NCBI GenBank assembly: GCA_938017825.1
Contig: CALIJE010000040.1
Coordinates: forward strand, 33,074-97,073
From: an uncultured Flavobacteriaceae bacterium
Lineage (GTDB): Bacteria > Bacteroidota > Bacteroidia > Flavobacteriales > Flavobacteriaceae
DNA length: 64,000 nt
Direction of reading: 5' to 3'
Position 1 is the first letter of the stretch. Every line of letters starts with the position of its first letter. Below, piece by piece: positions 54,010 through 63,566 of the stretch. A program made the position numbers and the translations under genes. The notes under the pieces were generated by a model, which did not search any database, had not been told where the DNA came from, and saw nothing but the letters and a program-made list of their open reading frames with translations.

Positions 54010-55248
54010 ATGGAACATAAAATTGTCGATCATCTTTTCAGACACCATTATGGAAAGATGGTCGCTATATTGACGCGCTTTTTTGGGTTGTCAAATATTG
54101 AGACCATTGAAGATGCCGTGCAGGACACCTTTATCAAAGCTACATTACAATGGCGAACTCGCTTGCCCGACAATCCCGAGGCTTGGTTGACCAAAGTTGC
54201 CAAGAACCGAACCATTGACTTGCTCCGTAGTCTAAAGGCCGAGAGGAATCGTGTTGAGAAATTAGCCGGCACAAGTGCTCCAATTCAATTAAACGATCTA
54301 TTTCTGGATCATGAGCTCGAGGACAGCCAGCTGCGTATGATATTCGTAGCCTGTCACCCTAAATTGAAACCTACCGAGCAGATAGCTTTTGCCCTCAAAA
54401 CCATCTCTGGTTTTAGTACAAAAGAAATTGCTGCCGCCCTACTTACTAAAGAAGATACCATTAATAAACGCTTGAGCCGCGCCAAGCAAACCATTATAGC
54501 GAACAAATTGAAATTTGATTTTCCGCACCAGAATCAGATTCAAGATCGTCTTGCGCGCGTAATGGAAGTGCTCTACCTCACTTTTAACGAAGGTTTTCAC
54601 TCTACCAATAGGGATAAACTTATTCGTGAAGACTTGTGCGGAGAAGCTATTCGTTTATGTAAACTATTGTTGAAAAAAGAAAAATTTAGATCAGGGGCTT
54701 TATACGCCCTGTTTGCCCTGTTTTGTTTTCATGCATCCCGTCTAGAGAGCAAAACCAATGAGGCCAACGAGATTGTGGATATTAAGGAACAAGATCGCAA
54801 AACGTGGTACTTTCCTCTCATCAAAATGGCGAACGTAGCTATGAACAAGGCTATGGAATATGAAGATATGTCTATATATCACTACGAAGCGGCCATTGCG
54901 GCCGAGCATATCAAAGCAAAGACCTTTGAAGAGACAAATTGGGAAAAAATACTGACTTGGTATACCCTGTTACAAGAGTTAAAACCAGATACGTTTACCT
55001 TATTGAATATGGCCATTGTGAACCTGCAATTAAACAACTTTGATGCCGGTAAGAATATTTTGGATGGGCTTTCAATTTCCGATTTAGGCCAAAGAGCGTA
55101 TCTATATTATGGTAGTTATGCCGAGTATTACGCCAAAAGAGATGATCTAATTTTGGCCATTTCATATTTAGAAAAGGCGATCTCAACTACTTCAAACAGT
55201 CTGGAAAAAGCCTATTTGACCAAAAAGAAGCTGCAATTGGCGAATTGA
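54010..55248 (+). CDS. ECF42-type RNA polymerase sigma factor with C-terminal extension
   Basis: The 412-residue protein has sigma-70 region 2 (about 10-75, EDAVQDTFIKATLQW), region 4 (about 115-165, LKTISGFSTKEIAAALLTKEDTINKRLSRAK) and then a long helical C-terminal part (about 185-410), including LYLTFNEGFHSTN and TPR-like helices. These are hallmarks of ECF42 sigma factors, which occur with YCII/DGPF proteins and have no anti-sigma factor. The regulon is unknown. Confidence 0.88.
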   Translation: MEHKIVDHLFRHHYGKMVAILTRFFGLSNIETIEDAVQDTFIKATLQWRTRLPDNPEAWLTKVAKNRTIDLLRSLKAERNRVEKLAGTSAPIQLNDLFLDHELEDSQLRMIFVACHPKLKPTEQIAFALKTISGFSTKEIAAALLTKEDTINKRLSRAKQTIIANKLKFDFPHQNQIQDRLARVMEVLYLTFNEGFHSTNRDKLIREDLCGEAIRLCKLLLKKEKFRSGALYALFALFCFHASRLESKTNEANEIVDIKEQDRKTWYFPLIKMANVAMNKAMEYEDMSIYHYEAAIAAEHIKAKTFEETNWEKILTWYTLLQELKPDTFTLLNMAIVNLQLNNFDAGKNILDGLSISDLGQRAYLYYGSYAEYYAKRDDLILAISYLEKAISTTSNSLEKAYLTKKKLQLAN

Positions 55249-55391
55249 CCTTACGTTATGTAATGGTCTTTGTAGTTTCCAAAAGATCCTAAGAACTTCT
55301 GTCAGAAACCGATCCAGAATACAAATTCAAATAGGATCTGTAACTTTTGCTCCCTAAGACCTACTTATTCTAAGTAAATTCAACCATCACA

Positions 55392-56861
55392 ATGTTCAAA
55401 CACTTTGCGAACTTACAATGGAAATCGTTCTTTAGGTCTTCCTCATTGGGAAAAAGCCTAGGAATGAAAATCCTCATGGCATTCTTTGGGCTATATATGC
55501 TTATAAGTCTATTGGCTGCAGGAGGTAGTCTCTATTTTATTTTGAAAAAGGCCTTTCCTGAGGTAGATCCGTTGCTCATGGTGAGCCGCTATATGTTGTA
55601 TTGGATTCTTGTCGAGTTGTTCTTGCGCTATTTTATGCAAAAGCTTCCGGTGATGGACATTAAACCCTTTTTGACCCTTCCTGTAAATAAGAGCAGTATT
55701 ACACATTATATCCTGGGTCGCTCGGCCATTTCCTTGTACAACATCCTGTCCCTGTTTTTCTTTGTCCCGTTTGGTATTGTGCTGCTGACCAAGGGGTATC
55801 CGGCCTTAAATGTTCTGTGTTGGCTTGCTGCGATAATGGGTATGGTAGTGGCTTTGAACTATCTTAATTTTCTCATCAATAAAAATGACAAGGCATTTAT
55901 TGCCATTGGGACAATCCTGGTTGCCTTGTATGCCATGAATTACTTTAATGTAATACCAATAGAGCGGTATTTCGGGGAAATTTTTCATACACTCTATAAG
56001 ACCCCGGTTCTGGCCATTGTTCCTTGGGTCGCCGCGGTTATACTTTATCAGGCCAATTATAAATTTCTTCGAACCAAATTGTTTTTGGACGATTCGTTGA
56101 AAAAGAAAACCAAGCTTGCCGAATCTTCCGAATTGGGCTGGACCAAGCGTTTCGGGGCCATTGCTCCCTTTATGCAGCTAGACCTAAAACTCATTTGGCG
56201 AAATAAGCGTACGAAAATGCAAGTGTTCATATCGTTACTCATGGTGTTTTATGGCCTTATTTTCTATGGGGGCGATACCTATGGCCCTTCATCTACGATA
56301 TATGTATTCGTAGGGATATTCATGACCGGAATGTTCCTATCAAATTTCGGGCAATTTATTCCGGCATGGGATAGCGAATACTACAGCATGATGATGGCCC
56401 AGAATATTCCCTTAAGGAAGTACTTGGAGTCTAAAGCTGCATTGATATCGGTAAGTATTGTGCTTATGTTCTTTTTATCGATTCCGTATGTGTACTTCGG
56501 TTGGGAAGCCTTGGCCATAAATACGGCCTGTGCCGTTTATAACTTTGGAGTGAATATTCCGGTAATATTGTTCTTTGGTTCGTTCAACAAAAAAAGAATA
56601 GACCTTACAAAAAGTGCAATGGGCAATATGCAGGGAACCAGTGCGACCCAATTCTTGGTGATGATTCCGCTCATGGTCTTGCCATGTGCACTATATTTTG
56701 TGCTAAAGACTTTTATCTCATTCGAAATCGCAATTGGGGTCCTGGTCCTTTTGGGGATTGTAGGGTTAGCACTGCGCAAGCCTTTGATGAATAAGGTCAC
56801 AGAAGCTTATAGAAAGCGAAAATATAAAATGGTGGCCGGTTTTAAGGAGAGAAACAGTTAA
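55392..56861 (+). CDS. DUF5687 family ABC exporter permease
   Basis: The 489-residue protein has about 11 hydrophobic helices in two clusters. It starts KHFANLQWKSFFRSSSLGKSLGMKI, characteristic of DUF5687, and contains the cytoplasmic LDLKLIWRNKRTKMQVFISL stretch. The ATP-binding subunit gene follows 29 bases downstream, so they should form an ABC-2-type exporter. The substrate is unknown. Confidence 0.85.
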   Translation: MFKHFANLQWKSFFRSSSLGKSLGMKILMAFFGLYMLISLLAAGGSLYFILKKAFPEVDPLLMVSRYMLYWILVELFLRYFMQKLPVMDIKPFLTLPVNKSSITHYILGRSAISLYNILSLFFFVPFGIVLLTKGYPALNVLCWLAAIMGMVVALNYLNFLINKNDKAFIAIGTILVALYAMNYFNVIPIERYFGEIFHTLYKTPVLAIVPWVAAVILYQANYKFLRTKLFLDDSLKKKTKLAESSELGWTKRFGAIAPFMQLDLKLIWRNKRTKMQVFISLLMVFYGLIFYGGDTYGPSSTIYVFVGIFMTGMFLSNFGQFIPAWDSEYYSMMMAQNIPLRKYLESKAALISVSIVLMFFLSIPYVYFGWEALAINTACAVYNFGVNIPVILFFGSFNKKRIDLTKSAMGNMQGTSATQFLVMIPLMVLPCALYFVLKTFISFEIAIGVLVLLGIVGLALRKPLMNKVTEAYRKRKYKMVAGFKERNS

Positions 56862-56890
56862 GCGGTACAAACATGAAAATTACAGCATAG

Positions 56891-57601
56891 ATGATCACAA
56901 TAAGCAATCTTACCAAAAAATATGGCAGTCAATTGGTGCTCAATGTAGAAGGGCTACAAATTCCCAAGGGGCAGAGTTTTGGCCTAGTTGGAAACAATGG
57001 TGCAGGAAAAACCACCTTGTTTAGCCTTTTGCTCGATTTAATTCAGCCAACTACTGGGCATATCGTAAATAATGAGGTTCAGGTCGATAATAGTGAAGCC
57101 TGGAAACCTTTTACGTCTTCTTTTATAGATGAAACCTTTTTGATAGGGTACTTAACCCCTGAGGAATATTTCTACTTCATTGGCGAGTTAAGGGGACAGA
57201 ACAAGGCAGACGTAAATGCCCTGCTTTCCAATTTTCAAGACTTTTTTCATGGTGAAATCCTGGGCCAGAAAAAGTACCTGCGTGATCTTTCAAAAGGAAA
57301 CCAAAAAAAGGCCGGTATCGTGGCGGCATTTATAGGCAATCCGGAGGTAATTATATTAGATGAACCTTTTGCAAATTTGGACCCTACAACCCAAATTCGC
57401 CTGAAGGCAATAATAAGAGATCTTGCAGCCAAACAAGGTGTTACCGTATTGGTTTCTAGCCATGATTTGATGCACGTTACAGAAGTCTGTGAACGTATTG
57501 TCGTATTGAACAAAGGCGAGGTGGTAAAAGACATTAAGACCTCTGCAGAAACCTTGCGCGAATTAGAGGTGTTTTTTGGGGAAAGCATCGCAGAAGATTA
57601 G
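56891..57601 (+). CDS. ABC transporter ATP-binding protein
   Basis: The 236-residue ATPase has Walker A GNNGAGKTTL (about 34-43), the signature DLSKGNQKKAG and Walker B VIILDEPFANLDP, with an H-loop His in SSHDLMH. It pairs with the DUF5687 permease. A hairpin terminator follows 50 bases later. Confidence 0.94.
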   Translation: MITISNLTKKYGSQLVLNVEGLQIPKGQSFGLVGNNGAGKTTLFSLLLDLIQPTTGHIVNNEVQVDNSEAWKPFTSSFIDETFLIGYLTPEEYFYFIGELRGQNKADVNALLSNFQDFFHGEILGQKKYLRDLSKGNQKKAGIVAAFIGNPEVIILDEPFANLDPTTQIRLKAIIRDLAAKQGVTVLVSSHDLMHVTEVCERIVVLNKGEVVKDIKTSAETLRELEVFFGESIAED

Positions 57602-57909
57602 AGAGGATAACAAATCCTAGAATTTGGCCCTGGCGGAATTCAAAAAAGATGAAATCGACCAATGGGTCGGTTTTATATGTTTCGATGGCTCTTAAAACCC
57701 TTTAAACAGGGATAAAGTACACGTACTTACCGACTAATAAGTTTGTTTTGAGACTTACTACAAGCGCTACCGCCAGCATGCTTTTTCTGCTAAGCGGCCA
57801 ATTCAAATTTACCTCGCGCTAACAAGCTTGCCTTCGAAAGCCTAAACAAATCGTACTTTTATCGGTAAACTGCATAATAATACGGCTGTTTTTCAGTTTA
57901 GGTTTATAC
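57602..57909. other. 308-base gap with a terminator and a possible sprE promoter
   Basis: The 5' part contains the terminator at 57652-57674. The rest is AT-rich without an ORF. A TACTTTTA word (near 57851) resembles a -7 box but lacks the final G. I see nothing else. Confidence 0.45.
57652..57674 (+). terminator. Intrinsic terminator after the ABC ATPase gene
   Basis: AAATCGACC (57652-57660) pairs with GGTCGGTTT (57665-57673, one T-G wobble) around AATG and ends in TTTT. The CGACC/GGTCG core could alternatively be a repressor operator, but the T-tract favours termination. Confidence 0.62.
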
Positions 57910-60477
57910 TTGATCAATACAATTTTGAAGCGTACGTATAAATTCATTTTCGGGGCCCTTATCACTGGCGTGCTTTTTAGCGCCTGTTCAACCAAAAAAG
58001 ACGCCTTTTTAAATCGCAACTTTCATGCGTTGAATACCAAGTACAACATTTTGTACAATGGGGAAATTGCCTTTGAGCAAGGACGCGAAGAATTGAATGG
58101 CAGTTACCAAGATGACTATTGGGAATTACTTCCAATTGAACGCTTGGCAGTAACGGAAGAAATCAAACTAGATTCTGAGGACAACAACCCCAATTTTGTA
58201 ATCGCGGAGGAAAAAGCGACCAAGGCTATTCAAAAGCACAGTATGGATATCCGAAATGAACAGCAAAACCCTCAAATAGATGAAGCATTTTTGCTTTTGG
58301 GAAAGGCTCGTTATTTTGATCAGCGCTACATTCCGTCATTGGAGGCCTTCAATTATGTAATCAACAAGTTCAGCTATAGCAATAAGCTTAATGAAGCACA
58401 TATATGGCGTGAAAAGGTTAATATTCGACTAGAGAACGAAGATCTGGCCATTAAAAACTTAAAGCGCCTAATGAAATTCGAAAAGTTGTCGGATCAAGAA
58501 TATGCCGATGCTCGGGCAATGATGGCACAAGCATATATTAATCAGGACAGTATCGAAACTGCCCTAGGCCAATTGAAAGTCGCCTCCTACTACACCAAGA
58601 AAAACCCTGAGAAAGGTAGATATTATTACATCATAGGACAATTGTACAATGAATTAGGGCATAAAGACAGCGCCAACTATGCGTTTGACAAGGTAATTGA
58701 CCTTAACCGCAAGTCGCCCCGAGTGTATATGATCAATGCAGAACTTCAAAAAGTCCGTAACACTTCATTGAATTCTGTAAATGAGGGTGAAGTCTTGGAA
58801 CATTTGACCGATTTGGAAGAGAATCGTGAGAACAGACCATTTTTGGATAAAATATATCGCCAGATCGCCGAATATCATTTAGAACAAGAATCCGATAGTT
58901 TGGCCATATTGTATTTTAACAAATCGATTCGTGCCACGAAGCAATCGCGGAAACTTAATGCGCTCAATTATGAGAATCTTGCAGAGTTCAATTTTGATGA
59001 TAACGAGTATAAGTCGGCAGGGGCCTATTACGATAGTGTATTGACCAATCTTCCTGAAAACAGCAAAAAGTTCAGGACAATCAAGAAAAAGCTCGACAAT
59101 TTGGAAGATGTCATCAACTATGAGGATATTGTTCAATACTCTGACAGCGTAATTACTCTGTATAACATGTCTCCGGACGAGCGTGTTGCCTATTTTGAAG
59201 AATATGTAAACGAGCTTAAGCGAATCGCCGAGGAGGCTGCAGAGAAAGAAGAAAAGATGAGGAATGATGGTTTTGCAGCATTCGGAGAATCTAAAGGAGG
59301 AAAGGCAAACAAAGGCAAGTTCTACTTTTACAATATTACAAGCTTGGGATATGGGAAGACCGACTTCGAACAAAGATGGGGTGATCGCGCCCTGGAGGAC
59401 GATTGGCGATGGAGTAATAAGGCACGATCCTTGGCATCCTCAAACGCCGATGGGCTGGTCGCAAACGACAGTATCAATGCAGATCCTACCGAGGATGAAA
59501 AATACGATATTGCCTTTTACACAGATCGCATTCCCACAGATGTAGGTATTATCGATAGCTTAAAGACCCAACGCAATTTTGCCAACTATCAGTTGGGATT
59601 AATTTATAAGGAGAAATTCAAAGAAAACCTCTTGGCCGCAGGGAAACTCGAAGACGTTTTACGTTCAAATCCCGAGGAGCGATTAGTACTGCCTTCAAAA
59701 TATAACCTTTATAAAATTTATGAGGAGGAAGGGAGTCCGTTATTGGCGTCTATGCGAGAAGATATCATGAAGAACCATGGCGATTCGCGCTATGCGGAAA
59801 TCATTCTAAACCCATCCGCTATTCTAGAAGATGATAATGATGGTCCCGATGCACGCTACAGCAAATTGTTCAAGCGCTATCAAAATCAAGAATTCTTGGC
59901 GACCATTACAGGCGCAGAGGAAAACATAACAAGATATACCGGCGATCCAATAGTGCCCAAGTTCGAAATGTTAAAGGCCAATGCCATTGGAAGATTAAAT
60001 GGCTTTGAACAATTTAAGGAAGCATTGAATTATGTGGCGTTGACCTACCCGAACAACCCCGAAGGGAAGAAAGCCGAACAGATGATTTCGGAACAATTGC
60101 CAAAATTGGCTTTGAAAGATTTCTCAACTGAAACCGAATCTGAGGGGACGGCGAACTGGAAGGTTGTATTCCCGTTCAAGCGTAGCAATTTGGAGGAAGC
60201 GACCAAGCTGATGGAAGTTTTAGCGAAGTCCATAAAAGATTTGAAATATAACAACGTTGTTTCAAAAGATATTTATAACTTGGAAGACCTTTTTGTAGTC
60301 GTACATGGTTTTAAGTCCAAACAACGCGCTTTAGGCTACGCCGAACTACTTAAGAACAATAAGGATTATAAGGTCGCCAATCAGAATTTTGTAATATTGT
60401 CGGCCAACTATAAAATTGTACAAGTACATAAAAACATAACGGAATATAAGAACCGAATTTTAACCCCAAAACCCTAA
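57910..60477 (+). CDS. sprE: Type IX secretion / gliding motility lipoprotein SprE (PorW)
   Basis: The 855-residue envelope lipoprotein has a signal with lipobox GVLFSAC (Cys about 26). The start is probably TTG 57910, or TTG 57925, since no ATG is at the N-terminus. TPR-like repeats run through residues about 100-400 (LLLGKARYFDQRYIPSLEAFNYV, AQAYINQDSIETALGQL). SprE/PorW is an outer-membrane-associated component needed for T9SS secretion and gliding, although its molecular task is not settled. The distal part (WGDRALEDDWRWSNK) agrees with the family. It starts a tight plus-strand gene string leading to the ATP synthase genes. Confidence 0.86.
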   Translation: MINTILKRTYKFIFGALITGVLFSACSTKKDAFLNRNFHALNTKYNILYNGEIAFEQGREELNGSYQDDYWELLPIERLAVTEEIKLDSEDNNPNFVIAEEKATKAIQKHSMDIRNEQQNPQIDEAFLLLGKARYFDQRYIPSLEAFNYVINKFSYSNKLNEAHIWREKVNIRLENEDLAIKNLKRLMKFEKLSDQEYADARAMMAQAYINQDSIETALGQLKVASYYTKKNPEKGRYYYIIGQLYNELGHKDSANYAFDKVIDLNRKSPRVYMINAELQKVRNTSLNSVNEGEVLEHLTDLEENRENRPFLDKIYRQIAEYHLEQESDSLAILYFNKSIRATKQSRKLNALNYENLAEFNFDDNEYKSAGAYYDSVLTNLPENSKKFRTIKKKLDNLEDVINYEDIVQYSDSVITLYNMSPDERVAYFEEYVNELKRIAEEAAEKEEKMRNDGFAAFGESKGGKANKGKFYFYNITSLGYGKTDFEQRWGDRALEDDWRWSNKARSLASSNADGLVANDSINADPTEDEKYDIAFYTDRIPTDVGIIDSLKTQRNFANYQLGLIYKEKFKENLLAAGKLEDVLRSNPEERLVLPSKYNLYKIYEEEGSPLLASMREDIMKNHGDSRYAEIILNPSAILEDDNDGPDARYSKLFKRYQNQEFLATITGAEENITRYTGDPIVPKFEMLKANAIGRLNGFEQFKEALNYVALTYPNNPEGKKAEQMISEQLPKLALKDFSTETESEGTANWKVVFPFKRSNLEEATKLMEVLAKSIKDLKYNNVVSKDIYNLEDLFVVVHGFKSKQRALGYAELLKNNKDYKVANQNFVILSANYKIVQVHKNITEYKNRILTPKP

Positions 60478-60480
60478 AAC

Positions 60481-60951
60481 ATGTTCTCAGATAACAAAAG
60501 ACCTATTGGCGAAATGGGCGGACAGCCCAACAGAATTGAAAAAAACACCAAAATTAAGGGAGATATCGTCTCAGAAGCTGATTTTCGTATTGATGGAAAA
60601 TTAGATGGAAACGTCAAAACTTCTGGAAAGGTGGTCATTGGCAAAGATGGCTACATTCACGGCAAGGTAGAATGCGTCAATGCTGATATTGAAGGAAGTT
60701 TCAACGGAGAATTATTGGTTTCAGACCTACTTTCCTTAAAGTCGACCGCAGTGATAGAAGGTACGGTAAGTGTCACCAAATTGGCCGTTGAACCTGGCGC
60801 CACTTTCAATGCCTCATGTACCATGAAAGGTAAGGGAGGGTCAATTGGGACCAGCCCAAGTAGTTCTGCCCCTTCCAGTAGCAAACCTACAAGCGGGTTT
60901 AAATCTTCTTTAGGAGCAGCATCGGCCAATGGACCAGCAAAAGCCTCCTAA
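60481..60951 (+). CDS. Bactofilin family cytoskeletal protein
   Basis: The 156-residue protein has a central beta-helix (about 20-110, KNTKIKGDIVSEADFRIDGKLDGNV..., GKVVIGKDGYIHGKVE), the polymerising bactofilin domain, flanked by a disordered Ser/Pro/Gly-rich tail. Bactofilins form filaments linked to cell-wall shape. It begins 3 bases after sprE and overlaps atpZ by 23. Confidence 0.92.
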   Translation: MFSDNKRPIGEMGGQPNRIEKNTKIKGDIVSEADFRIDGKLDGNVKTSGKVVIGKDGYIHGKVECVNADIEGSFNGELLVSDLLSLKSTAVIEGTVSVTKLAVEPGATFNASCTMKGKGGSIGTSPSSSAPSSSKPTSGFKSSLGAASANGPAKAS

Positions 60952-61156
60952 GAAAAACAACCTGAAGAACATTGCGATGCTTTCAGGCATCGCTTTCGAA
61001 ATGGGCGCCATCATATTCATTTGTGCCAAAGCCGGCATATGGTTAGATGGTCATTTTCAGACTGAGAAAAGAATATATACCGCAATTGCCACACTTTTTG
61101 GTGTGGCAATTTCTATTTGGGTAGTTTTGCGCCAGTTAAAGCGAATTCAGTATTAA
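60929..61156 (+). CDS. AtpZ/AtpI family membrane protein
   Basis: The 75-residue protein has a basic N-terminus and two membrane helices (about 15-36 and 48-66) with an intervening AGIWLDGHFQTEKR, as in AtpZ (ATPase_gene1) proteins encoded ahead of ATP synthase. It assists Mg or c-ring handling in other bacteria. It overlaps bactofilin by 23 bases and the next gene by one. Confidence 0.85.
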   Translation: MDQQKPPKKNNLKNIAMLSGIAFEMGAIIFICAKAGIWLDGHFQTEKRIYTAIATLFGVAISIWVVLRQLKRIQY

Positions 61157-61548
61157 TGCAACACCTAAGCCCCGTAGTTCTATTTTGTCTATTGCTATTT
61201 TCCATTTTGGGATTAACCTTCTTCGCCCATACGGCGGTACTTGGGCAAATGGGTTTACCCGAATTTGGCGATAAGATCATTTTGTCCTATTTGGTGAATG
61301 GAATCCTCGCTGGCATTATATACCTGCTGCTGTACTATTATAGATTTAAACTCAAAAACTATATCGGCTTTCTTTTTATGGGGGGCAGTTTTCTAAAATT
61401 CATCTTCTTTTTTGTTCTTTTTTATCCTGCTTACAAGGCCGATGGCGATATCGGTAAAACCGAGTTTGCGGCCTTCTTTATTCCTTATGCCATTTGTCTC
61501 GTTATAGAGACTGTTTTTACCGCCAAAATGCTGCAAAAACTAGATTAG
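61156..61548 (+). CDS. DUF6168-like membrane protein in the AtpI position
   Basis: ATG 61156 overlaps the previous stop (TAATG) and gives 130 residues; the frame extension back to 61117 adds 13 residues that lie over atpZ. Four hydrophobic helices (about 5-25, 38-60, 68-88, 103-123) and a YYRFKLKNYIGFLFMGGSFLKF stretch are visible. The position matches the variable AtpI-like slot, and the flavobacterial DUF6168 family is the closest I recall. Confidence 0.7.
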   Translation: MQHLSPVVLFCLLLFSILGLTFFAHTAVLGQMGLPEFGDKIILSYLVNGILAGIIYLLLYYYRFKLKNYIGFLFMGGSFLKFIFFFVLFYPAYKADGDIGKTEFAAFFIPYAICLVIETVFTAKMLQKLD

Positions 61549-61602
61549 AAATCCCATCAAAATAAAGAGTGCATTTGCTTTTTTCTTTCTATAAGAATGC
61601 CG

Positions 61603-61610
61603 TACATTTG
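61603..61610 (+). promoter_or_regulatory. Promoter -7 box (TACATTTG) for atpB
   Basis: TACATTTG matches the consensus and ends 33 bases before the atpB ATG at 61644. A TTTG (61574-61577) is 25 bases upstream, slightly long for a -33 element. Its location confirms that the in-frame region 61569-61643 is not coding. Confidence 0.62.
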
Positions 61611-61643
61611 CACCGATTTTTAGGGACCGATAGAATTAGAAAT

Positions 61644-62750
61644 ATGCGTACAGTCTTTACCAAACTTCTTTTTGCAGTTTTACTTGTTTTCAGTACCTCT
61701 TCCTTCGCTTTGGAAACCGAAGTTTCCGATGCGCCTAAAAAAGACCTAAAAACCGAGATCAAAGAATATATCGATCACCACCTTAAGGACTCGCACGACT
61801 TTTCCTTGTTTTCGTACACTACGGATTCAGGCGAACATAAATATGTTGGTTTTCCCTTACCGATTATTTTGTGGGATAATGGGCTCAAGGTATTCTCTTC
61901 CTCTAAATTCCACCATGGGGAAACAGTTGCCGAGGTAGATGGCAACCACTATAAGTTATACCATAGCAAAATATATAAGACAGATGCATCTGGCACCATT
62001 AATTACGATGAAAACCACCATGCAACGAATAGTAAGCCTATAGATTTTTCGATTACCAAGAGTGTGGTAATGATTTTTATCACGGGGCTTTTGATGTTTT
62101 TACTGTTCGGTGGCTTGGCAAAATCGTATGCGAAAAACGGAGGCATTCCGACCGGAGTGGGTCGTTTTTTCGAACCCATCGTCCTTTACATAAGAGATGA
62201 TATCGCAAGACCCAATATTGGGGAGAAGAAGTACAAGCGTTATATGCCTTATCTGTTATCGATATTCTTTTTTATCTGGTTCTTGAACATTTTCGGATTA
62301 ACGCCGCTTGGGGTAAATGTCACAGGGAATATTGCCATAACCTTTGCATTGGCTTTGTTGACCTTCTTGTTTACGAACTTTACGGGGACTAAGGATTATT
62401 GGATGCATATTTTCGATCCCCTGGGAGACACCCTGCCTTGGTACGGCAAGTTGTTTTTATACCCTATTTTGATACCTATAGAACTTTTGGGAGTAGTGAT
62501 CAAGCCCTTCTCTTTATTGATTCGTTTGTATGCGAATATGCAGGCAGGTCATATTGTTTTAATGAGTTTGATCGGATTGATGTTTTTGTTCAAGAGTTGG
62601 TTGGGTAGCCCATTGTCTTTCGGTTTGGCTTTTGCCATTTCGTTGATCGAAGTTTTGGTCGCCTTGTTACAGGCATACATATTTACCATGTTATCGGCCT
62701 TGTATTTTGGTTTTGCTGCAGTAGAGCACGACCATGCCGAGGCACATTAA
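61644..62750 (+). CDS. atpB: F0F1 ATP synthase subunit a
   Basis: ATG 61644 (368 residues) places a signal-like hydrophobic stretch (FTKLLFAVLLVFSTSSFA) at the N-terminus. A His-rich extracytoplasmic extension (about 20-145, HHLKDSHDFS... YDENHHATN) precedes the standard subunit a core of membrane helices. The essential Arg is in SLLIRLYANMQAGH (about residue 291 of the core), and PLGVNVTGNIAITFAL is recognisable. The extension is much longer than in E. coli and is normal for this phylum as far as I recall. It conducts protons with subunit c. Confidence 0.94.
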   Translation: MRTVFTKLLFAVLLVFSTSSFALETEVSDAPKKDLKTEIKEYIDHHLKDSHDFSLFSYTTDSGEHKYVGFPLPIILWDNGLKVFSSSKFHHGETVAEVDGNHYKLYHSKIYKTDASGTINYDENHHATNSKPIDFSITKSVVMIFITGLLMFLLFGGLAKSYAKNGGIPTGVGRFFEPIVLYIRDDIARPNIGEKKYKRYMPYLLSIFFFIWFLNIFGLTPLGVNVTGNIAITFALALLTFLFTNFTGTKDYWMHIFDPLGDTLPWYGKLFLYPILIPIELLGVVIKPFSLLIRLYANMQAGHIVLMSLIGLMFLFKSWLGSPLSFGLAFAISLIEVLVALLQAYIFTMLSALYFGFAAVEHDHAEAH

Positions 62751-62782
62751 GAGCGTATTTTAATTTTTAAACTATATATATT

Positions 62783-62974
62783 ATGGAAATTCCAATTATG
62801 GTAGGTGCTGGTTTAGTTGTGATCGGTGTTGGTTTGGGTATCGGTAGAATCGGTGGCTCAGCAATGGACGCTATTGCACGTCAGCCAGAGGCTTACGGAA
62901 AGATTCAAACAGCGATGTTGATTGCAGCGGCGCTTATTGAAGGTATTGGTTTTGCTGCATTGTTCGCAGTGTAA
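62783..62974 (+). CDS. atpE: F0F1 ATP synthase subunit c
   Basis: The 63-residue hairpin has two glycine-rich helices (GAGLVVIGVGLGIGRIGGSAMD and IQTAMLIAAALIEGIGFAALFAV) with the polar loop ARQPEAYGK. The proton-binding Glu is in AALIEGIG (about residue 53). This forms the rotor ring. No Na-specific Gln is seen in the expected N-terminal helix position, so proton coupling is more likely. Confidence 0.96.
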   Translation: MEIPIMVGAGLVVIGVGLGIGRIGGSAMDAIARQPEAYGKIQTAMLIAAALIEGIGFAALFAV

Positions 62975-63059
62975 TCAAACATTTAGGTAACAACTGCAAC
63001 GGTTGGTTGCAGTTGTTACTTTCCTGTAAAAGTTTAAGAATTCTTAAAGAAGAGTTGAA

Positions 63060-63560
63060 ATGGAAAAATTATTAGAAGAGTTTTCGCTAGGGTTATTTTT
63101 TTGGCAGTGCTTGCTATTTGGTCTTTTGCTTTTCCTTTTATGGAAATTTGCATGGAAGCCTATTTTAAATGCTGTAAATGATCGCGAAGATGGCATTAAA
63201 GATGCCCTGGCCGCTGCCGAGAATGCAAAGAAAGAGATGCAGAATGTAACCGCTGATAGTGAGCGTTTGTTGCAAGAAGCTCGTGCTGAGCGAGAGGCTA
63301 TGTTAAAAGAAGCCCGTGAGATCAAAGAGAAGATGATAGCTGATTCGAAAGAACAGGCCAAGATCGAAGGTGATAAAATGTTAAAGCAGGCGCAAGCTAC
63401 TATAGAAAGTGAAAAGAAGGCCGCAGTTGCCGATATCAAAAGTCAAGTAGCCAATCTTTCCGTTGATATTGCTGAAAAAGTAATCAAAGAACAACTATCG
63501 GCCAAGGACAAACAATTGAAGTTGGTCGAAGACATGTTGGGAGATATTAAATTGAACTAA
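63060..63560 (+). CDS. atpF: F0F1 ATP synthase subunit b
   Basis: The 166-residue subunit has one N-terminal membrane helix (LGLFFWQCLLFGLLLFLLWKFAW, about 10-32) and a long charged coiled coil. It is the peripheral stalk that links subunit a to the F1 part. It starts at ATG 63060 and ends 6 bases before atpH. Confidence 0.94.
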   Translation: MEKLLEEFSLGLFFWQCLLFGLLLFLLWKFAWKPILNAVNDREDGIKDALAAAENAKKEMQNVTADSERLLQEARAEREAMLKEAREIKEKMIADSKEQAKIEGDKMLKQAQATIESEKKAAVADIKSQVANLSVDIAEKVIKEQLSAKDKQLKLVEDMLGDIKLN

Positions 63561-63566
63561 GTATCA

